From: Planctomycetota bacterium
GTDB lineage: Bacteria; Planctomycetota; Planctomycetia; Planctomycetales; Planctomycetaceae
Direction: 5' to 3'
NCBI GenBank assembly: GCA_023417655.1
Contig: JAEZFD010000048.1
Coordinates: 1 to 59,970 of the forward strand
Length of the DNA stretch: 59,970 nt
Below the pieces are notes generated by a model. It made no database searches, had not been told where the DNA came from, and saw nothing but the letters and a program-made list of their open reading frames with translations. Shown piece after piece: positions 28,590 through 36,221 of this stretch. How positions within the stretch are numbered: position 1 is the first letter of the stretch; each line of letters begins with the position of its first letter. Made by a program: the position numbers and the translations under genes.

Positions 28590-31019
28590 TCAGGCCAGTT
28601 TCCAGATCTTTCGAGCAAGCCATTCCAGGCAGACCAGTGCTGCCAGCAGTCCCATGAGCCAGCCGCGATCCCAGAGTTCTCGAATGCGCTGATCAATGAT
28701 CACCCGCTCGCCCTGATTCGGCAAGATCGAGGGAATCACGGACGCCGCTTCTGCGAGAGTCACATACTGCCCTTGTGTACCATCGACCAGTCGCTTCAAC
28801 AGGTTGACGTCCTGAACCAGCGAGGCCGCCTCCTGACGGGGAAGCTGCATCTCGATCTCTGTCGTCACTTCCTCTGATGTATCCGGCAATCGGAACGACA
28901 GGCGGTAACGTCCGGGATTCAAGGCCCTGAAGTCTCCGACGAATTCGGCGGGGCGAACGGGATCTTTACGGAGTTCCGGGCTGGGAACAATGGGAGCCCC
29001 ACCGGGCCCGAAAGCCTCCAGCGTCAGCGTGTCTGCCGCGAGAGGCTGGAATTGGGGATTCAGCGCTCTCACTCGCAACGGCACTGTTTGCCCCAGCACG
29101 AACTCCCGTCCATCAAGAACAAACATTCCGCGCTGCAGACCACGTTTCGAACGACCTTCGGCTCCCTTGCGAACCAGCTTCGTCCAGAGTCGTTCCAGGT
29201 AGGCAGCGTTCATCGCCCGGAGACGCCAGAGTTCAGGGCTCCCGATAAAAAGAACCTGTCCCTGACCATAACGCTGACCGGCAATTACGATGGGTTGTCC
29301 GCCGCGTCCTCGCGAGAGAGGGTCAGAAAACTCGGCATAAATCGTGGTACCGGCCTTGGCCCCGCGCGTTGGATAAGTCGAGTAAATTCCAGGGAACTTC
29401 TCCCATGGATTCTCGCTGCTATTGTCCGACAGTTTCAGAAACTCCGCGGCCTGACCTTCCGGTGTGAACGTCAGCGGGAATGGTGTCTGTGCGGTTTCCC
29501 GGCTGGTCAGTCGAAGCCCGATGTCATCGAGCAGCACGGGATAGAGTTTCCGAATCGCTTCCTGATCAGCGGCACCGGCCAGCGCCGGGGTGTTCACATC
29601 GCCGGCGACAATCACCAGACCGCCTCCTTCATTGGCAATCCAGTTCGTCAGCATCTCCTGCTGAGCGGCGTTCACCTGCGACCAGTCAACGTCGAATGCC
29701 AGCAGGACGTCATAGCCATAAAGTTCTTCAGCAGTTTCCGGGAATCGGTGCAGGAGCTTGTTGGCTTCCTGATTGATCCCTACTCCACCGGACTGCAGCC
29801 AGATGTCCGATTCCATTGAAGGATGCCGGTGCAAGATCGTTCGAGCATAGCGATAGTCGCGCTGCGGTCCTCCCGCGATGATCAACACCCGCATGGGACG
29901 ATCAAAAATATTGATTTCCCGGCTGAGTTGATTGTCATCTTCACGGGATTCAATCCCGTCTGAGACGCTGGCGCGAACGGTGTATTCAATGGTGCCTGCA
30001 TCAGGCGGCTGCAATTCGAAAACGACTTCATTGTCGTGTTCATCTTCCGACAGAATGCGGTCCTGAGAGGCGACAACCGTCGCGTCAGGGTCTCCGGCTT
30101 TCTGCTGGAGCAGATCGACATGAACATTCCGCCCCGTCAGACCGGTTCCCCGAAGCTGTGCTGACAGTTCAAATGGATCCCCCTTCTGGACATCAGTCGG
30201 AGCAACGATGCGGACGACCTCCAGATTCAGCGGCGGCTCCGTGCTGCCGACGCCGACAGCGACCAGTCTGGTCCCCTGTTGACGGGCACGATCACGTGGG
30301 ACCTGCACATCGCGGCCCGCATTGGACGCACCGTCGGTCAGGACAATGATGCCAGAAAGCGTGGACGACTTTGCCTCGGTCAACAGCGTATCGAGTGCAT
30401 CTCCCAGCCGGGTGGAGACGCCGCGCGGAGCGAGAAGGTCTTTCCAGTCTGGCGCCGGGATCTCCGAAGCCTCTGAAGAAGCGTCGGCCTGCTGCTCGGC
30501 CTTTTGAAACTCACTAGGGAGTCGGAGCAACGGCTCGCTGACACTCGAATCAAAAGTGTAAAGGTCGACCGCGTGATCCTTCCGCAGTGTCTCGAGGAGA
30601 GGTGACTGGGCGAGAAGTTTTTCGACGGCGGCGGCTCGAGTCTGACGCACAGCCTGCTGTTCACGCGGGTCAGATTCCGGCTGCTGCATTGACTGGGAAG
30701 TGTCTACCAGCAAAAGCACACGGGAGTCCCGGTACGCGTCAGTCTGGGTGCGTTCGTGCGGATTCAGAGCAATGACGATCGCAATCGCCAGAAAGGAGAG
30801 CCGCAAGGTAATCAGCAACAGAGAGGCGGGGGTCGAAAGTGTTCGACGGTCCCGAAGCCCGAACCAGATCGTCGTCCCCATCGCTGCCAACAGGAGCAAA
30901 ATGGGAATCCAGTCGCCTACGGAATAAGGCTGATCCCATTCCCAAGTGGAAGTGGTCAACTCGGTTCCGGCTTGAGCAAGCAAGAGCGGGGTCAGCAGAT
31001 TTATGCAGCCGGCAGCCAA
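28590..31019 (-). CDS. VWA-domain membrane protein (BatA-like), with C-terminal GATase-like region
   Basis: An 809-residue protein with two N-terminal helices (about 37-52 and 65-85). A von Willebrand A domain follows, its metal-ion adhesion site visible as VDTSQSM (106-111) and VLTDGASN. A later domain begins with MRVLIIAGGPQRDYRYARTI and resembles the glutamine-amidotransferase-like fold seen in such proteins. The C-terminus has another helix (GWLMGLLAALVCLEWL). I used the TTG at 31019 because GGGAG is five bases upstream; a TTG at 31058 is possible. VWA proteins of this type usually work with a MoxR ATPase, which is not in the window. A paralogue lies at 48824-51448. Confidence 0.82.
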   Translation of the reverse strand: MAAGCINLLTPLLLAQAGTELTTSTWEWDQPYSVGDWIPILLLLAAMGTTIWFGLRDRRTLSTPASLLLITLRLSFLAIAIVIALNPHERTQTDAYRDSRVLLLVDTSQSMQQPESDPREQQAVRQTRAAAVEKLLAQSPLLETLRKDHAVDLYTFDSSVSEPLLRLPSEFQKAEQQADASSEASEIPAPDWKDLLAPRGVSTRLGDALDTLLTEAKSSTLSGIIVLTDGASNAGRDVQVPRDRARQQGTRLVAVGVGSTEPPLNLEVVRIVAPTDVQKGDPFELSAQLRGTGLTGRNVHVDLLQQKAGDPDATVVASQDRILSEDEHDNEVVFELQPPDAGTIEYTVRASVSDGIESREDDNQLSREINIFDRPMRVLIIAGGPQRDYRYARTILHRHPSMESDIWLQSGGVGINQEANKLLHRFPETAEELYGYDVLLAFDVDWSQVNAAQQEMLTNWIANEGGGLVIVAGDVNTPALAGAADQEAIRKLYPVLLDDIGLRLTSRETAQTPFPLTFTPEGQAAEFLKLSDNSSENPWEKFPGIYSTYPTRGAKAGTTIYAEFSDPLSRGRGGQPIVIAGQRYGQGQVLFIGSPELWRLRAMNAAYLERLWTKLVRKGAEGRSKRGLQRGMFVLDGREFVLGQTVPLRVRALNPQFQPLAADTLTLEAFGPGGAPIVPSPELRKDPVRPAEFVGDFRALNPGRYRLSFRLPDTSEEVTTEIEMQLPRQEAASLVQDVNLLKRLVDGTQGQYVTLAEAASVIPSILPNQGERVIIDQRIRELWDRGWLMGLLAALVCLEWLARKIWKLA

Positions 31020-31238
31020 GCAATCTCCCAATCCGTGTTCAGGCCTGATTCCACACAACTCGTCGACGGGCGCCGAACGGGAAGATCCGTCTTACAGTCA
31101 CAACTTCAGAGCCAGTCAGAATCAGTGCCACTGGGAAATTGTCGAAGATGTCGTCATGGCAATCAAGGCCGCATGGGCTGCCGATGACAAATTGTCAGCG
31201 AACGGAGCCCCTGCCCTTACTGCTCCGAAGAACGTGGC

Positions 31239-32315
31239 TCATTCAGTGGCTTCAGCAGGAGTCGACACTTTTCCGACTTCGTGCTGAGTCAGCGTCCCGG
31301 GAATCTGCTGTCCGGACTGGATTTCCTGAAACGTCGCCAGTACGAGTTCCTGCGGAATGACATAGGTCTCCGTTCGGCCGGCTCGGGCAATATTGATCCC
31401 GACGGCACGGCCATCCAGTCCGACGACCGGACCTCCACAGTTTTCAGGGGAAATGACTGAATCTGTCTGATAGACCGCCTCAAAGTCATCTCGGCGGAAA
31501 CTGAGTTCCCCGCCCATCCGGTTCTGCAATGCAATCCGGGAGAGAAATCCTCCGAACGGATGCGTCAGCGTCACAGGAAGCTCCAGTTCTGATTCTTCTC
31601 GTCGCACTTTCAGTTTGATGGTGTCCCCCGGGCGGTATTTGCGGACCATCCGAACAAGGTGCGAAGGATTGGAGACTTCGACGTCGTCGATTCCGATGAC
31701 GATATCTCCGACAGCGAGCCCTGCGGATTCCGCTCCGCTGTTGGCATATACCTGACGGACCTGAGCCAGATCTGTGCGTTCCAGTTCAATACCGAGAACA
31801 CCATGCTCGCCGTTGCTGGCAATCGGACGCCGACTGACACTCAAGACTCCGACAGAGACCGGAGAGACACCTGTTTCGACAGAGGCCATCCAGTCGCCCA
31901 CAAGGGGGACAGTCTGACTCCAGAGAACCGGAGTGACGACAACGCCGTCCATTTTCATGACAGCCAGGTCCCGCCCCTGATGGGTTCCGACGAGTCGGAC
32001 CGGCACCTTCTTACCGTCCGCCAGCTCGGCAACGGTCGCTTTTCCCGCCTGACTGGCTTTCGTGACGATCCAGCCATCCGCTGTGACGATCGTCCCCAAG
32101 CCCAGTTGCTTCGATTCATCAACAAGTCGCACGGTCGACATGCGAGGGACCGCAACAACATCCCGAAACGCCTGATAGGTCTCGCGGACCTGACGGCGAT
32201 AAGTCTCCATACTTTGATGGCGGTCCTGAGCGTTCACAGGCGCGGACGAAAGAATCGCCAGACTGCACCACAGCGAAAGGCAGGCACACGAAATCGTTGA
32301 AATGCCCTGCTTCAT
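31239..32315 (-). CDS. Degenerate HtrA-like protein with PDZ domain inserted within the protease fold
   Basis: A 358-residue exported protein (signal ending near residue 30). The trypsin-like fold is recognisable: GLGTIVTADGWIVTKASQAG (72-91) matches the HtrA region that carries the catalytic His, and GRDLAVMKMD (114-123) carries the Asp. The nucleophile region reads SPENCGGPVVGLDGRAVGI (289-307). The expected His is replaced (Ser88) and the catalytic Ser is Cys293. A PDZ domain (about 173-250, VLGIEL...ANSGAESAGLAVGDIVIGID) sits between the Asp- and Ser-bearing parts rather than at the C-terminus. GAGGAAAG precedes the ATG at 32315; the frame is open further upstream but without a signal. 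It is probably a non-proteolytic sensor or scaffold, though Cys activity cannot be excluded. Confidence 0.82.
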   Translation of the reverse strand: MKQGISTISCACLSLWCSLAILSSAPVNAQDRHQSMETYRRQVRETYQAFRDVVAVPRMSTVRLVDESKQLGLGTIVTADGWIVTKASQAGKATVAELADGKKVPVRLVGTHQGRDLAVMKMDGVVVTPVLWSQTVPLVGDWMASVETGVSPVSVGVLSVSRRPIASNGEHGVLGIELERTDLAQVRQVYANSGAESAGLAVGDIVIGIDDVEVSNPSHLVRMVRKYRPGDTIKLKVRREESELELPVTLTHPFGGFLSRIALQNRMGGELSFRRDDFEAVYQTDSVISPENCGGPVVGLDGRAVGINIARAGRTETYVIPQELVLATFQEIQSGQQIPGTLTQHEVGKVSTPAEATE

Positions 32316-32694
32316 ACGCTTTCCTCGCCCCAAACTCCTGCCACCAGATGAGAGACGGAATCGGCCCCACTCGGCTCGAACAGATCCATCCTGTGTGCCA
32401 CCAGTCGTAAGTGTCACTATTCAGGAGCGTCGCAAACGCCGTTGCTAGCAACTGGCCACTTACAACTCCCCGCCGATCAAGATCCGATGATCCTCGTCCG
32501 AATCATCCTACGGTCGAAAATTGAGGTTGTCAGCCAAGAGTCAGAGAATCTGGTGACAATTGCTCAAGTTTGCCCGAACCCGATCCCTCCGCGACGATCC
32601 AACGAAAGCGACTGGTTGAAGCGAGTGCCGGCATTTCACGGTGAAAGAGTCAGCGCGAAGAATGCGAAGCAAAGAGCCGGTTTGCTTCGGCGCA

Positions 32695-32724
32695 TAAAAA
32701 AAGCCGCGCGAACGATCGCGCGGC
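32695..32724 (-). terminator. Orphan rho-independent terminator
   Basis: On the minus strand the stem GCCGCGCG-ATCGTT-CGCGCGGC (32724-32703) is followed by eight T residues. It is a textbook terminator, but csrA already has its own terminator 330 bases upstream, so its source transcript is unknown. Confidence 0.8.
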
Positions 32725-33050
32725 CGTGGTTTGACCCACTCAGGACCCGTCATTGACGCAAGTCAGTGCCATCAGGGAGAGAGGCGCCCCCCTTGAGCGT
32801 TCCAAATTTTATGGAAGCTCTCACCGCTCTCCTCGACAATAGTAGAATCGGCACAACCCCGTATCCTGATGAGCAATTCCTTGAAAATGCATGGCAAACC
32901 ACCAAGCACGCTCGACGAAGAATTCGCGAACTTACTCAGAGCCCAGAAGCAATCACGCGTTCAGAAAGCCCTGTTCCTACCGTTGACTTCGCGATCAGCT
33001 GCGGATTTTTACAACAACATCTTGGATGCAACCTGGCGGGGACGGACAAA

Positions 33051-33073
33051 CAAAAAGGCCCCTGGTCCAGGGC
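33051..33073 (-). terminator. Terminator of csrA
   Basis: Seven bases after the csrA stop, the minus strand has a GCCCTGG/CCAGGGGC-type stem followed by five T residues. The hairpin loop is short, so the folded form probably uses only the GCCC/GGGGC part. Confidence 0.65.
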
Positions 33074-33080
33074 AACTGTT

Positions 33081-33329
33081 CTACACTGCCTCTACGCATT
33101 CAACTCGTTCAGCTTCGAGCAGTTCACGCCATCGGGTGCTTCGCTCTCGCTGCACCTTTGTTTTGGGGAGTTCACAGACCACGCCAGAGAGTTCACCGCG
33201 AAGAACCCGCAGGTCCCCGGGAGCTTCGATCCCGATTTTGACGGAACCATTGGAGGTCTTGATAATCTTCACAACAATGTTTTCGCCGATCTTCAGGAAC
33301 TCTTCAGACTTACGGGAAATGACTAACAT
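33081..33329 (-). CDS. csrA: Carbon storage regulator CsrA
   Basis: CsrA binds GGA-containing RNA loops, repressing or stabilising target mRNAs; in many bacteria it controls flagella and metabolism. MLVISRKSEEFLKIG at the N-terminus and VKIGIEAPGDLRVLRGEL are the conserved beta strands and the RNA-binding RVLRGE. At 82 residues it exceeds the usual 60-70 because of a basic C-terminal tail (TKVQRERSTRWRELLEAER). GGAG lies seven bases before the ATG at 33329; the frame is open to 33488 but CsrA always starts at this Met. A sigma-54-like promoter lies at 33410-33425. Confidence 0.95.
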   Translation of the reverse strand: MLVISRKSEEFLKIGENIVVKIIKTSNGSVKIGIEAPGDLRVLRGELSGVVCELPKTKVQRERSTRWRELLEAERVECVEAV

Positions 33330-33409
33330 GGGTGTTCTCCAGTGGAAAGGTGATTGAGAGGGAGGCTTTGGAGTACTGGGTGGGAGGTTGAAGTGATGAA
33401 CTCCCCTAA

Positions 33410-33425
33410 TGCAGGTGGCGTGCCA
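33410..33425 (-). promoter_or_regulatory. Sigma-54 (-24/-12) promoter candidate for csrA
   Basis: On the minus strand the sequence reads TGGCACGCCACCTGCA. It differs from TGGCACG-N4-TTGC(A/T) by one base in the -12 box and keeps GG-N10-GC spacing. It starts 96 bases before the csrA ATG. The first eight bases are identical to the groEL element at 11246-11261. An activator site was not recognised. Confidence 0.5.
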
Positions 33426-33609
33426 CTCGCTCAAATTTCCCGCCGTGGATACTGCACAAAAGCCACACAACATCCAACCGGAAAACAAGATCCGTCCGAA
33501 GACTCAAAACAGAATTCTTCTCCGAGTGCCGTGCCAGCAGGTGTGGAATCTGTAAAAATGGAAAGGGGTCTTTTGCAACTCGTGCAAGCCAATCAGGGAA
33601 CACCGGCAA

Positions 33610-34290
33610 ATGTGGATTTCGGAAGTCTTTGAATCCGTGCAGGGAGAAGGGCGCTATCTGGGAGTGCCCAGCGGGTTCATCCGGACCTCCGGCTGCAATC
33701 TGAGATGCGTCTTCTGCGATACGCCTTACACGTCGTGGAAACCGGAAGGAGTCGAACAGAGTCTGGAACAGTTGCTGAACCAGATCGATGCGATGACCAG
33801 CCAGCATGTTGTCCTCACAGGGGGCGAGCCCTTGCTGACGCCAGACATGATTCCGCTGACCCGATCGCTGAAGTCCCGAGGACTCGTGATTACCATCGAA
33901 ACCGCCGGCACGGTTTACCGGGACGAAGTTCAAGCAGACCTGATGTCAATCAGCCCGAAGCTGCGGAATTCCATTCCCGTCGGAACAAACTGGGAGGCAC
34001 GGCACGAAGCCCGGCGTCATCGCCCTGATGTCATCCGAGACCTGACCCAGAACTATGATTATCAATTCAAGTTCGTGATTGATCGCCGGGAGGATCTGGC
34101 AGAGGTCGAGGCCTATCTCGAAGAGTTCCCGCATGTCAGCCCTGACAAGGTGTATCTCATGCCACAGGGAATCGAGATGCCGGTGATCGCTCCCAAGATG
34201 CCATGGCTGAAAGAAGAAGCGGCAAAGCGCGGCTGGCACGTGACTCCGCGGCTGCACATCGAACTGTTTGGAAACACTCGGGGAACTTAG
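33610..34290 (+). CDS. queE: 7-carboxy-7-deazaguanine synthase QueE
   Basis: A 226-residue radical SAM enzyme that converts 6-carboxytetrahydropterin to 7-carboxy-7-deazaguanine in queuosine synthesis. It opens with ISEVFESVQGEGRYLGVPSG, then the cluster-binding CNLRCVFCD (C-x3-C-x2-C) followed by LTGGEPLLTPD, all typical of QueE. The end of the protein (VYLMPQGIEMPVIAPK) holds the SAM-binding tail. No queC, queD or queF is nearby. It is divergent from csrA and 71 bases before trpF. Confidence 0.9.
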   Translation: MWISEVFESVQGEGRYLGVPSGFIRTSGCNLRCVFCDTPYTSWKPEGVEQSLEQLLNQIDAMTSQHVVLTGGEPLLTPDMIPLTRSLKSRGLVITIETAGTVYRDEVQADLMSISPKLRNSIPVGTNWEARHEARRHRPDVIRDLTQNYDYQFKFVIDRREDLAEVEAYLEEFPHVSPDKVYLMPQGIEMPVIAPKMPWLKEEAAKRGWHVTPRLHIELFGNTRGT

Positions 34291-34361
34291 GTCTCACGAC
34301 CATCAACGACGAGCCCCCCTTCAGCAACTTCGAAACGTCTCAGGCGAAACTGAAACAGCAC

Positions 34362-35027
34362 ATGTGGGTTAAAATCTGCGGAGTCAATCAGCTGGCGGAC
34401 GCCCTGACGTTTCAGTCGCTCGCGAAACAGGGGATCCGGCCTGATGCAATCGGTCTCAACTTCTATCCGAAGTCCAAACGATTCGTCGCGCCGGACATCG
34501 CAGCAGAGATCGTAAAACTCCTGCCACCTGAAGTCGTCCCGGTCGGGCTGTTTGTAAATCATTCCGCTGAGGAAATCCGAACGATCTGCACTCAATGCGG
34601 GCTGACCACAATTCAGCTGCACGGTGATGAGACTCCTGAATTCGCAGCCGAGTTGCGGGAGTTCCAGATTCTGAAGGCCTTTCGAGTCGGTCCCGAGGGA
34701 CTCGATCCGGTCGCCCGCCAACTTGAACGCTACCAGCAGATCGGAGTTTCCCTTCCCCGGTGCCTCGTCGACTCACAGGTCCCGGGAAGCTATGGTGGAA
34801 CCGGTCACCGAGCCCCTTGGGAACAGCTGCGTTCAGGCTGGTCCAATGACTGGCCTCCCCTCATTCTTGCAGGGGGACTGAATCCCCAGAATGTGCAGGA
34901 AGCAATTCAAGCGACCTGCGCGATGGGAGTCGATGTCGCCAGCGGGGTCGAATCGAGCCCCGGCAGACAAGACCCCCAACTGGTGGAGCAATTCATCCTG
35001 GAGGCAAGAACCCGCTCGTCAAACTGA
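34362..35027 (+). CDS. trpF: Phosphoribosylanthranilate isomerase TrpF
   Basis: A 221-residue TIM-barrel enzyme for the third step of tryptophan synthesis: phosphoribosylanthranilate to CdRP. MWVKICGV carries the KICG signature with the catalytic Cys. IGLNFYPKSKRFV, QLHGDE, and the phosphate-binding LAGGLNPQNV plus GVDVASGVESSPGRQD complete the pattern. The ATG at 34362 sets the KICG motif at residue 4, as in the family; an earlier in-frame start lies inside queE. It precedes trpD by 146 bases. Confidence 0.95.
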   Translation: MWVKICGVNQLADALTFQSLAKQGIRPDAIGLNFYPKSKRFVAPDIAAEIVKLLPPEVVPVGLFVNHSAEEIRTICTQCGLTTIQLHGDETPEFAAELREFQILKAFRVGPEGLDPVARQLERYQQIGVSLPRCLVDSQVPGSYGGTGHRAPWEQLRSGWSNDWPPLILAGGLNPQNVQEAIQATCAMGVDVASGVESSPGRQDPQLVEQFILEARTRSSN

Positions 35028-35173
35028 ACAAGAGACTGGCGGAATAAGGAATCGACTGCCAAGACATTGACACAAAAGTCATTGAAAGTAGCGATTCTGA
35101 TATGGTTGCGGTCTCTGCGGATTCCGCTCTGATACGTTCACACGGAATCCATCCCGCGAAGAGATTGAGCCAC

Positions 35174-36217
35174 ATGCAACCGGAACTTCATAAAGCGATT
35201 CATCTCCTTCTCGAAAAGCAGTCGCTGGATCTCAATACCATCCACGCAGCCATTGGTGCCATCATGGACGGTCGTTGCGGGCCGATCGAAACAACTGCCT
35301 TGCTGACCGGGCTCGCAGTTAAAGGGGAAACTGCAGAGGAACTGGCGGGAGCCGCGATCGCGATGCGCGAGCGGGCCACGCGAATTCCGACAAAGCGGAC
35401 AGGGCTGATCGACACCTGCGGGACCGGTGGCGACCGGATGCGGACGTTCAACATCAGCACCGCCACCGCGTTCGTCATTGCCGCTGCCGGTGTTCCTGTC
35501 GCGAAACATGGCAATCGCAGCGTCACCAGCAACAGCGGATCAGCAGACGTTCTCGAAGCACTGGGCGTGAACATCGATCTGAATGCAGAACAGGCCGGGA
35601 CCTGTCTCGATGAGCTCGGGATCTGCTTCTGCTATGCCCGCACCTTCCACACGGCGATGAAGCACGTCGCTCCGATTCGGCAGAAGCTCGGATTCCGCAC
35701 GATCTTTAACATGCTCGGCCCACTGACTAACCCCGCAGGGGCCCCTTATCAGCTGGTGGGTGTCTCCAATAATGAAACCGCAGCCAAGATTGCCTGGGCA
35801 CTCAGCCGCCTTAAGATGACCCGCGCGATGGTCGTCTGCGGAAATGACCAGCTCGACGAAGTCGCCCTGTGGGGAACGACTCAGGTCTGGGACGTCACTG
35901 GAGAGACGATCAGGACACAAACCTGGACTGCCGCCGACTTCGGTCTGAATGAGTGTCGTGCGGAAGACTTGTCGATCACCGGAAAAGAGGACAGCGCCCG
36001 ATTCATCGAATCAATCTTCAACGGCACTCCCGGGCCTGCACGAGACATCGTCATCGCCAACGCGGCTCTCGCTCTGCTTTGCCGGGGAACCGCGTTGACT
36101 CTGGCCGAGGGCGTGCAGAAGGCTTCCGCTGCCATCGATAATGGTCATGCGGCCGCCTTACTGAAACAGCTCGTCGACTGGACGCAGAGATGTGCGTCCA
36201 GTCCGGCCGCTCGATGA
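35174..36217 (+). CDS. trpD: Anthranilate phosphoribosyltransferase TrpD
   Basis: A 347-residue enzyme of the second tryptophan step, transferring phosphoribosyl to anthranilate. DTCGTGGDRMRTFNIST is the PRPP-binding GTGGD loop, KHGNRSVTSNSGSADVLEALG the adjacent anthranilate site, and GPLTNPAGAPYQLVGV a further signature. The ATG at 35174 is preceded by GAGATTGAG. With trpF it gives two consecutive pathway steps in one unit, in reverse order of catalysis. The gene ends four bases before the convergent sulfatase stop. Confidence 0.95.
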   Translation: MQPELHKAIHLLLEKQSLDLNTIHAAIGAIMDGRCGPIETTALLTGLAVKGETAEELAGAAIAMRERATRIPTKRTGLIDTCGTGGDRMRTFNISTATAFVIAAAGVPVAKHGNRSVTSNSGSADVLEALGVNIDLNAEQAGTCLDELGICFCYARTFHTAMKHVAPIRQKLGFRTIFNMLGPLTNPAGAPYQLVGVSNNETAAKIAWALSRLKMTRAMVVCGNDQLDEVALWGTTQVWDVTGETIRTQTWTAADFGLNECRAEDLSITGKEDSARFIESIFNGTPGPARDIVIANAALALLCRGTALTLAEGVQKASAAIDNGHAAALLKQLVDWTQRCASSPAAR

Positions 36218-36221
36218 CGAT

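Larger units (their letters stand above)
32316..33080. other. Long region between HtrA-like gene and csrA
   Basis: About 765 bases with no credible protein-coding gene. It contains two minus-strand terminators (32695-32724 and 33051-33073). Plus-strand ORFs starting at 32766 and 32869 run antisense through csrA and look spurious. An unannotated RNA between the two terminators is possible. Confidence 0.5.

Noticed and set aside
32758..32771. TGGCAC-N4-TTGC on the minus strand near the orphan terminator
   Set aside because: The spacing is GG-N9-GC, one base short for sigma-54, and it lies only about 35 bases before the terminator.
32766..33357. Two long plus-strand ORFs in the csrA region
   Set aside because: Both run antisense through csrA, have no family likeness, and the csrA frame is well conserved.
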